Assembly (NCBI RefSeq): GCF_018531445.1
Contig: NZ_JAHDTH010000031.1
Span: 1 to 52,339, forward strand
Length of the DNA: 52,339 nucleotides
Reading direction: 5' to 3'
Source of the DNA: Pseudonocardia lacus
Lineage (GTDB): Bacteria > Actinomycetota > Actinomycetes > Mycobacteriales > Pseudonocardiaceae
Positions 46,136-52,339 of this stretch are shown piece after piece. The notes under the pieces are model-generated. The model had not been told where the DNA came from. It made no database searches and worked only from the letters and a program-made list of their open reading frames with translations. Both the position numbers and the translations under genes were made by a program. Position 1 is the first letter of the stretch. Every line of letters begins with the position of its first letter.

Positions 46136-47860
46136 ATGCCGGATCTCGACGACCAGGTCACGGTGGCTCGCCGGCACGGGTCGGTTCTCGCGGCTCCGAC
46201 CTTCGGCGGCGTGGTGCTGGCGCTGCTGTTCTGGTGGGAGTCGCTCACGCCGACGCTGGTTCCCCGGCCCTGGGCGGCCCAGGCGGCGGTCAGCGGTGTC
46301 TGTATCGCTGTCGGGTACGGGATCGGCACTCTGGTCGCACACGGGGTACGGCGGGCCCTGGTCCGGTGGGGTCGCTCGCCGGGCCCGAGGACCCGGTCGT
46401 GGGCGTGGCTCCTCCTCGGTGTCGGTTGGCTGGCCGGAGTCCTCGGTGGCTCGGTTCTCTGGCTCGACCGGCAGAACGACCAACGCACCCTGATGGGGAT
46501 GCCGCCGGTGGACTGGTCGGACGTCGTGCCGATGGTGACGGGAGCGGCCGTACTCGCGGCGCTGCTGGTCGTGGTCGGTCGGGCCATCCGGATGGGTCTG
46601 CGAGGGCTCGACCGGCGCATCCGCCGCCACGTCCCGGGACGCCGGGCGGCCCCGACGACCGTCCTGCTCGGCGTGGTGCTGGCGGTCCTCCTCTTCGGCG
46701 GACTGGCCTTCCGCGGCGTCACCGAACTCGCCGGCTCCGCCTACGGCGCGACGAACGAGGAGACAGCGGAAGGGATCGTCAGACCCGAAGGAGCAACGGT
46801 CTCCGGCAGCCCTCGGTCGCTCGTTCCCTGGGAGACGCTGGGACGCATGGGCCGCGACTTCGTCGCCGGGGTCACCACCGCCGACGAGCTCGCCGCGTTC
46901 CCCGGGACCGGCGGCCCGCCGGTCGACCCGGTACGGGCGTACGTCGGCGTGCGCTCCGCGGATTCGCTGGACGCCCGCGCCGAGCTCGCCGTGCGCGAGC
47001 TCGAGCGGGCCGGCGGGTTCGACCGGGAGGTCCTGGTGGTGTGGGTGCCCACCGGCACGGGCTGGATGATCCCCGAAGCCGCGGCGGCGCTCGAGCAGCT
47101 CTACGACGGCGACACCGCCATCGTCGGCATCCAGTACTCCTACCTGCCCAGCCTCCTCTCGGTGTTCCTGGACGACGGGTTGGCGGTCGAGGCGGGATCC
47201 GCGTTGTTCAACGCAGTGGAGGCGCGCTGGACCCAGCTCCCGCCCGACCGGCGCCCGCGGCTGCTGCTGTTCGGCAAGAGCCTCGGCACGGCCGGGGTCG
47301 AGGCGATCTTCGCCGCCGTCGACGCCCGGTCGTCGGTCGGCAACCTGGTCGCCCGGACGGACGGGGCCCTGATCGTGGGCGCCAAGCACGTCAACCCGAT
47401 CCATTCCCAGATCACCGAGGCCCGGGATCCCGGATCGCCCGTCTGGCAGCCGGTCCTCGACCAGGGGCGCACCGTGCGGTTCCTCAATCGGGACCCGGAC
47501 CAGCGCCCGCCCAGCGGTGCCTGGTCGGTCCCCCGGATCGGTTACCTCCAGCACCCCTCCGACCCGGTGTCCTTCTGGGGTGTCGAGGCACTCTGGCGCC
47601 CCCCGGAATGGATGGATCGACCCCGCGGGTACGACGTACCGGACAGCGCCCGCTGGTTCCCGGTCGTCACCGCGGTGCAGGCGGTCAGCGACCTGGTCCT
47701 GCAGCTCAGCCCGCCACCGGGCTTCGGGCATGACTACGCGACGGACTATGCCGGCGGGTGGGCGCAGGTCCTGCCCCCCGACGGCTGGACCGACGCCGAC
47801 ACCGAACGCCTGGAGCAGTTCCTCGGCCACGGAACAGCAGGAGAGTCAGAGCCGCCCTGA
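46136..47860 (+). CDS. Alpha/beta-hydrolase-fold membrane protein (Abhydrolase_9 type)
   Basis: 574 residues from ATG 46136, with GAGGGTGG about 9 nt upstream. The N-terminal ~210 residues hold four or five membrane helices. The C-terminal ~350 residues form a hydrolase-like domain: VLVVWVPTGTGWMIPEAAAA, VGIQYSYLPSLLSVFLDDG and the nucleophile-type LLLFGKSLGTAGVEAIF, with a late GFGHDYATDY. This layout matches the PF10081/PF15420 family of actinobacterial membrane proteins. Catalysis has not been shown as far as I know. It may act on cell-envelope lipids. Confidence 0.78.
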   Translation: MPDLDDQVTVARRHGSVLAAPTFGGVVLALLFWWESLTPTLVPRPWAAQAAVSGVCIAVGYGIGTLVAHGVRRALVRWGRSPGPRTRSWAWLLLGVGWLAGVLGGSVLWLDRQNDQRTLMGMPPVDWSDVVPMVTGAAVLAALLVVVGRAIRMGLRGLDRRIRRHVPGRRAAPTTVLLGVVLAVLLFGGLAFRGVTELAGSAYGATNEETAEGIVRPEGATVSGSPRSLVPWETLGRMGRDFVAGVTTADELAAFPGTGGPPVDPVRAYVGVRSADSLDARAELAVRELERAGGFDREVLVVWVPTGTGWMIPEAAAALEQLYDGDTAIVGIQYSYLPSLLSVFLDDGLAVEAGSALFNAVEARWTQLPPDRRPRLLLFGKSLGTAGVEAIFAAVDARSSVGNLVARTDGALIVGAKHVNPIHSQITEARDPGSPVWQPVLDQGRTVRFLNRDPDQRPPSGAWSVPRIGYLQHPSDPVSFWGVEALWRPPEWMDRPRGYDVPDSARWFPVVTAVQAVSDLVLQLSPPPGFGHDYATDYAGGWAQVLPPDGWTDADTERLEQFLGHGTAGESEPP

Positions 47861-47925
47861 GCATCCGCGTTCCCGCAGGGCGGGCCGAGTGGTCGACGTT
47901 CGTCTCGGAGGTGCGGTGCGGCGGG

Positions 47926-49068
47926 TCACGGCTGTACCCGGACGGCCACGAGGGTGACCGTCATGGGCGTTCCGCCGCGCAGATAGGCGATCTCGACCGG
48001 GCGGCCCGACCGGGCCCCGAGTTCGGCAACGGTGATCTGCTCGACGCTTGCCGCAGGCTGTCCGTTGACTTGGGTGATCACGTCGTTGGGCCGTAGCCCG
48101 GCCAGGTCGGCCGGGCCACCGCTGGCGACGGAGCCGACCAGCAGCCGGCCGGGAAGGCCGAGCTGCTCGGCGATCGCGGCCGGCACCGCCTGCACCTGCA
48201 AACCCACGGTGTAGTGGGTGACTGTGCCGGTTGAGATGAGCTCCTCGGCGATGGGCATGGCGATGTCGACCGGGATGGCGAAGCCGAGGCCGACACTGCC
48301 TCCGCCGCCCTCACCGGCGTCGTTGGGGACCGTCGCGATGGCCGTGTTCACGCCAATCAGCTCGGCTCGGCAGTTCACCAGGGCGCCGCCGCTGTTGCCC
48401 GGATTGATGGCGGCATCGGTCTGGATCGCACCCACCAGATGCGCTGTCTGCCCGTCCGCTGCGGGGACCGCGACCTCGCGGTCCAGCGCGCTCACGATCC
48501 CCGCTGTCACCGTGTCGACCAGCCCGAGCGGGGCACCGAGGGCCACCACGGGCTCGCCCACCAGGAGGTTCTGCGACGAGCCGAGCGCGCTGACCGGCAG
48601 ACCGCTCGCCTCGTCGGCGGCCTTGAGGACCGCTAGATCGGTCAGCACGTCACGCCCCACGACCGCGGCGGGAGACGAGCGGCCGTTGCTGTAGCGGAGG
48701 ACGAGGGAGCCAGCGTTCAGCGCGGGCGAGATCACGTGGTCGTTCGTCACGATGAACCCGCCCGGCCGGATGATCACGCCAGAACCGGTTCCGCCCGTAG
48801 CCCCCGTGCTCGTCTGCGCCGCGACCGTCACCACGGACGGCAGGCCGGTGGCCGCCACCGCCGTCGCCGAGCACACTGCAGGTGGTCCGTCAGTCGTGGC
48901 CCCCACCCCGATCGACGGCCCGACGACCATGCCGACGACGACACCGGCGACCAACGCGATCACGGTGACGACGCCCATCACGAGGACCGACACCCGGGAC
49001 GGGACCCCACCCCGGCGAATATTCCGGGATCTCGCGGCGGCGGGCGCCCCGTCTCCGGTGGTCACCAC
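47926..49068 (-). CDS. HtrA/DegP-like serine protease with PDZ domain
   Basis: 380 residues from GTG 49068, with GAGG 5-6 nt upstream. One membrane helix near 28-55 anchors an extracytoplasmic trypsin-like domain with the triad His111 (TNDHVI), Asp144 (TDLAVL) and Ser226 (GNSGG). A PDZ domain occupies about 285-375, including GLRPNDVITQVNGQPA. Such proteases handle misfolded envelope proteins or signal stress. The start is 10 nt from the nhaC-like stop, so it is the last gene of the arc-nhaC cluster. Confidence 0.88.
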   Translation of the reverse strand: MVTTGDGAPAAARSRNIRRGGVPSRVSVLVMGVVTVIALVAGVVVGMVVGPSIGVGATTDGPPAVCSATAVAATGLPSVVTVAAQTSTGATGGTGSGVIIRPGGFIVTNDHVISPALNAGSLVLRYSNGRSSPAAVVGRDVLTDLAVLKAADEASGLPVSALGSSQNLLVGEPVVALGAPLGLVDTVTAGIVSALDREVAVPAADGQTAHLVGAIQTDAAINPGNSGGALVNCRAELIGVNTAIATVPNDAGEGGGGSVGLGFAIPVDIAMPIAEELISTGTVTHYTVGLQVQAVPAAIAEQLGLPGRLLVGSVASGGPADLAGLRPNDVITQVNGQPAASVEQITVAELGARSGRPVEIAYLRGGTPMTVTLVAVRVQP

Positions 49069-49078
49069 GACGCCTCGT

Positions 49079-50578
49079 TCAGGTCCCGGCCGGATCGGTC
49101 CCGGGCGGTTCGGGTTCGGCCGGCTCCACCTTCTCGATCTTGAACCCGGTGAAACCGTAGATCACCGACAGCACCGGGCTGGCGATGTTGAAGAAGCAGA
49201 ACGGCAGGTAGACCAGCGTCGGCACACCGAGCACGGCGCCCATGAACGCGCCGCAGGAGTTCCACGGCACGAGCGGCGAGGTGACGGTGCCGCTGTCGGC
49301 GGTCAGCCGCGACAGGTTCGTCGGGGCGAGGCCGCGGCGGGCGAACTCGGCCCGGTAGATCTTCGCGGGCATGACCAGCGCGATGTACTGGTCGCCGGCG
49401 ACGACGTTGAGCCCGAACGCTGTGGCGAACACCGTCAGGAACAGCCGTCCGGTGCCCTTCGCTGCCCGGATCATCGGGTCGATCAGACGGCTGATCAGCC
49501 CGAACTCCTCGAGCAGGGTGCCGAACGTGACCGCGCCGATGATCAGCCAGAGGGTGAGCAGCATGCTGTCCATACCGCCGCGCGACAGCAGGGAGTCGAT
49601 GTCGGCGATGCCGGAGTCCATGGTGAACCCGGTCGCCATCGCCTGCCACACGGCCTTGATCCCGGCGAGGACCCCGTTGAGACCGGGTTCGGCGACGAAG
49701 GCGCGGACGACGTCGTACTGGGTGAACGCGCCGAGGACTCCGGCGAAGATCGCCGAGGTCATGAGCGCGATCGAGGCCGGGGCCTTGCGGATCGAGAGCA
49801 CGGCCAGCAGCACCAGCGGCAGCAGGTTCAGCGGGGTGATCCAGAAGATGTCCCCGAGTGCGCCGAGCTCGCTGCCCGTGTCGCCGGCGTCGGTCGCCAC
49901 CGGCCCCCAGAAGAACCCGACCAGCAAGAACAGCACGAACCCGAGCACGAATGCGGGCACCGATGTCCACGCCTGCCGTTTGATGTGCTCGTAGACGTCG
50001 ACCTTGACCAGCTGCGCGGTGAGGACGGTCGTCTCCGACAGCGGGGAGAGCTTGTCGCCGAGGTAGGCGCCGGAGATCACCGCGCCGGCGGTGATGCCCG
50101 GCGACATGCCCAGCATCGCCGCAACGCCGACCAGCCCGACCCCGATGGTTCCCGCGGTGGTCCACGAGCTGCCGATCGACATCGCGACGATCCCGCAGAT
50201 CAGGGCCGTCGCCGCGTAGTACCAGGTGGGCGAGAGCACCTGGAGCCCGTAGTAGACCAGGGTCGGGATGGTGCCGGACATGTTCCAGGTGCCGATCAGC
50301 GCACCGACCGCCAGCAGGATGAACACCGCGCTCGTGATCGAGGCGACCGCTCGCTGACCGGCGGCCTGGACGTCCCGCCACGGGTAGCCGTTCTTCAGCA
50401 CGATGAGCGCGGCGATCATCGCGCAGATCACCAGCGCGACCTGGATCGGGCCGTCCAGCGCGTCCAGCCCGAAGAGCGCGAGCGACCCGCCGATCAGCAC
50501 CACGAGCGTGACGAGCGGGAGAATCGCGTCGGCCAGCGACGGATCGCGGACGGTGCGGTCGCCCTCGGTGGCGGTCAT
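49079..50578 (-). CDS. NhaC-family Na+/H+ antiporter
   Basis: 499 residues from ATG 50578, 11 nt after the permease stop; an in-frame start at 50614 would overlap the permease gene. About 12 helices are visible. NhaC landmarks include AMSIGSSWTTAGTIGVGLVG, GAVISGAYLGDKLSPLSETT and GDQYIALVMPAKIYRAEF, with LTADSGTVTSPLVPWNSCGA near the end. NhaC proteins expel Na+ in exchange for H+; some relatives exchange amino acids or malate/lactate. Its place between an arginine/ornithine antiporter and a protease suggests a pH- or energy-stress role. Confidence 0.85.
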   Translation of the reverse strand: MTATEGDRTVRDPSLADAILPLVTLVVLIGGSLALFGLDALDGPIQVALVICAMIAALIVLKNGYPWRDVQAAGQRAVASITSAVFILLAVGALIGTWNMSGTIPTLVYYGLQVLSPTWYYAATALICGIVAMSIGSSWTTAGTIGVGLVGVAAMLGMSPGITAGAVISGAYLGDKLSPLSETTVLTAQLVKVDVYEHIKRQAWTSVPAFVLGFVLFLLVGFFWGPVATDAGDTGSELGALGDIFWITPLNLLPLVLLAVLSIRKAPASIALMTSAIFAGVLGAFTQYDVVRAFVAEPGLNGVLAGIKAVWQAMATGFTMDSGIADIDSLLSRGGMDSMLLTLWLIIGAVTFGTLLEEFGLISRLIDPMIRAAKGTGRLFLTVFATAFGLNVVAGDQYIALVMPAKIYRAEFARRGLAPTNLSRLTADSGTVTSPLVPWNSCGAFMGAVLGVPTLVYLPFCFFNIASPVLSVIYGFTGFKIEKVEPAEPEPPGTDPAGT

Positions 50579-50589
50579 GGACGGCGCCG

Positions 50590-52116
50590 TCAGATGGCGA
50601 TGAAGCCGGTCCACAGACCGACGACGCCGGTGATCCCGCCGAGCACGATCACCGCGCAGAGCGCGATCTCGGTGGGGCTGAACAACCGCCTACCCCGTTC
50701 GCTGCGCGCTTTGACGTACAGCAGCGTGGCCGGCGCGAGGAGCACCGCGGACAGCAGCAGGAACTGCAGGCCGGCGGCCTCGAACAGGAACAGCGTGTAG
50801 GCGGTCGCGATCCCCGCGATGATCGCCTCCTTGCGGCGCGTCCGCGGGGCCACACCCTCGTACGCCTCGCCGGTGAGCCCGAGTTTCAGCCCGTACGCGG
50901 CGGCGAAGAAGTACGGGATCAGCGCCAGGCTCGTGCACAGGTCGAGCATGAAGTTCAGCGCGTCGGTCAGGACCAGGGTCGCGGCGAGCAGCGCCTGCAC
51001 CGCCAGCGAGCTGACGACGAGGGCGGTGATCGGCGTCTTCTTCTCGTTCTCCCGCCCGAGGAACGCCGGGAAGTCCTCGTTGCGGGCCGGCATGTACATG
51101 ACCTCGGCGGCCATCAGGGTCCAGGCGAGGTAGGCGCCGAGGACGGAGATGATGACCCCGGCGCTGATGAACCAGCGACCCCAGTCGCCGACCACGTGCT
51201 CGAACAGGCCGATCATCGAGGGCTGGCGGGTCCCCGCGATGTCCGGCTGCGCCATCACCGAGTAGCTGGCCAGCGTCACCAACGCGAAGATCGCCAGCAC
51301 GCTCAGGAAGCCCAGCACGGTCGCCCGGCCGACGTCCGCGCGCTTCTTCGCGTAGCGGGAGTAGACGCTCGCGCCCTCCACACCGAGGAAGACGAACGTC
51401 GTGATGATCATTGTGTTGCGGATCTGCTCGTCGAGCGAGCCGAGGTCGCCGTAGCCGGTGGCGATCCAGTTGTCGGCGAACACGCCGGCGTCGAAGGCCA
51501 GCAGCAGCACGACGATGAACACGAGGATCGGGACGATCTTGAGGATCGTCACGATCCGGTTGATCGCCGCGGCGTCGCGCACGCCCCGCGCGATCAGGTA
51601 GTGGAACAGCCAGACCCCGACCGTGGACACCGCCACCGCGAGGATGGTGTCGCCGTCACCGAAGGCGGGGAAGAACGCGCCGAGGGTCGCGGTGATGAAC
51701 ACCCAGTAGAAGGCGTTGCCGGCGACCGCGCTGGCCCAGAAGCCGATCGCGGAGTTGAACCCGACGTAGTCGCCGAAGCCGGCCTTGGCGTAGATGAAGA
51801 CCCCGGAGTCGAGGTCCGGCTTGCGCACGGCGAGGTTCTGGAAGACGAACGCGAGCATCAGGATCCCCGCGCCGGCGACCGCCCAGGCGATCAGCGACCC
51901 GAGGATGCCGGTGGCCACGCCGAAGCGCGCCGGCAGCGAGAACACGCCCGCGCCGATCATGCTGCCGACGACCATGCCGGTCAGCGTGGGCAGGCTCATC
52001 TTGCCCGGGGTCTCGACCGGGGGGTCGGTGGTCCCGGTGGGGTCGATGGGCCCGCTGGGTCCGCTGGGCTTGCTGGGTTCGGCGGGCCCGGCGACCCTGT
52101 CAGCGGTGTCGACCAT
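50590..52116 (-). CDS. ArcD-like basic amino acid (arginine/ornithine) antiporter
   Basis: 508 residues, with GGGGAG before the ATG. After a ~38-residue Pro/Ser/Gly-rich tail comes an APA-type APC transporter of about 12 helices: LPTLTGMVVGSMIGAGVFSL, VFIYAKAGFGDYVGFNSAIG and TTFVFLGVEGASVYSRYAKK. These motifs are those of arginine:ornithine antiporters. The gene follows an arginine deiminase gene by 44 bp, which supports the function: arginine in, ornithine out. Confidence 0.85.
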   Translation of the reverse strand: MVDTADRVAGPAEPSKPSGPSGPIDPTGTTDPPVETPGKMSLPTLTGMVVGSMIGAGVFSLPARFGVATGILGSLIAWAVAGAGILMLAFVFQNLAVRKPDLDSGVFIYAKAGFGDYVGFNSAIGFWASAVAGNAFYWVFITATLGAFFPAFGDGDTILAVAVSTVGVWLFHYLIARGVRDAAAINRIVTILKIVPILVFIVVLLLAFDAGVFADNWIATGYGDLGSLDEQIRNTMIITTFVFLGVEGASVYSRYAKKRADVGRATVLGFLSVLAIFALVTLASYSVMAQPDIAGTRQPSMIGLFEHVVGDWGRWFISAGVIISVLGAYLAWTLMAAEVMYMPARNEDFPAFLGRENEKKTPITALVVSSLAVQALLAATLVLTDALNFMLDLCTSLALIPYFFAAAYGLKLGLTGEAYEGVAPRTRRKEAIIAGIATAYTLFLFEAAGLQFLLLSAVLLAPATLLYVKARSERGRRLFSPTEIALCAVIVLGGITGVVGLWTGFIAI

Positions 52117-52160
52117 CGTCAGCTACTCCCCTTCGGTACTGGCTGCTCGGAAGCGACGTC

Positions 52161-52339
52161 TCAGTAGTCGACGGCGTCGCGGGTGATCGGGCAGGTCATG
52201 CAGTGCCCGCCACCCCGGCCCCGGCCCAGTTCGGCACCGACGATGGTGATGACCTCGATGCCGGCCTTGCGCAACAGCGAGTTGGTGTAGGTGTTGCGGT
52301 CGTAGGCGAACACCACACCCGGCTCCACCGCGACCAGGT
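52161..52339 (-). CDS. arcA: Arginine deiminase, C-terminal end (5' part outside window)
   Basis: The last 58 codons are visible. They read through [20 protein letters not shown] and end with [20 protein letters not shown], then Tyr. The G-G-G-H-C-M-T-C-P segment contains the active-site cysteine of arginine deiminases, which hydrolyse arginine to citrulline and ammonia. ArcB and ArcC, needed for the rest of the ATP-forming pathway, are not in the window but may lie beyond its end. Confidence 0.88.
   Translation of the reverse strand, partial: LVAVEPGVVFAYDRNTYTNSLLRKAGIEVITIVGAELGRGRGGGHCMTCPITRDAVDY

Overview
The window is high-GC DNA (GC at nearly every third codon position) from an actinobacterium. 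Family content points to the Pseudonocardiales: an XRE/DUF5753 regulator with a DUF397 partner, a PF04672-type methyltransferase, a BldC-like regulator, several small paired-cysteine proteins, and many genes that appear to be translated from leaderless transcripts. Pseudonocardia is my best guess from gene content; no rRNA or other phylogenetic marker is present. I found no rRNA, tRNA, CRISPR array, transposase or prophage genes.

Layout. 1-5.9 kb: the end of an SMC/Rad50-like ATPase gene coupled to a small gene, a TPM-domain membrane protein, and a large SF1-helicase-like protein whose Walker A, Walker B and phospholipase-D catalytic residues all look lost. 6.2-12 kb: a lipid-anchored ferritin-like protein, a secreted M1 peptidase, a 65-bp nested palindrome abutting a truncated TetR gene, an ornithine cyclodeaminase homologue and zwf. 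12-17.5 kb: the XRE/DUF397 pair, membrane proteins, hydrolase, BldC-like regulator with a divergent Cys-rich protein, and a DUF89/ARMT1 protein. 17.6-19.6 kb: an operon of methyltransferase, CDGSH protein and heme-oxygenase-like diiron protein joined by ATGA overlaps, followed directly by a second 65-bp nested palindrome. 20-25.5 kb: epimerase, PRC-barrel/DUF2382 stress protein, thioesterase/TetR divergent pair and a FadR-type GntR regulator.

25.5-26.5 kb is about 1 kb of non-coding repeats: a 19-bp tandem repeat, then three copies of an 87-bp element with five TCGCAG/CTGCGA motifs at fixed offsets; a fourth, diverged copy of identical length lies at 36.4 kb. 26.5-37.9 kb: an APC permease with a Gly/Tyr-rich tail, TPR protein, a rifampin-phosphotransferase-like enzyme, hydrolase, NCS1 permease, PF04672 methyltransferase, SnoaL, zinc-ribbon and VOC proteins. 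38-45.9 kb: regulator/enzyme pairs (LysR/hydrolase, MarR/oxidoreductase, TetR/SDR) with visible operators, a CaCA antiporter and a class II glutamine amidotransferase. 46-52.3 kb: an alpha/beta hydrolase-fold membrane protein and a minus-strand cluster arcA (cut by the window edge), arcD-like, nhaC-like, htrA-like.

The most unusual signals are the two non-coding repeat families. The 65-bp nested palindrome shows compensatory base-pair changes between copies. The 87-bp TCGCAG element keeps its length and motif spacing despite divergence. A third recurring theme is a TANNNT box exactly 7 nt before the start codon in seven genes, five of them regulators.
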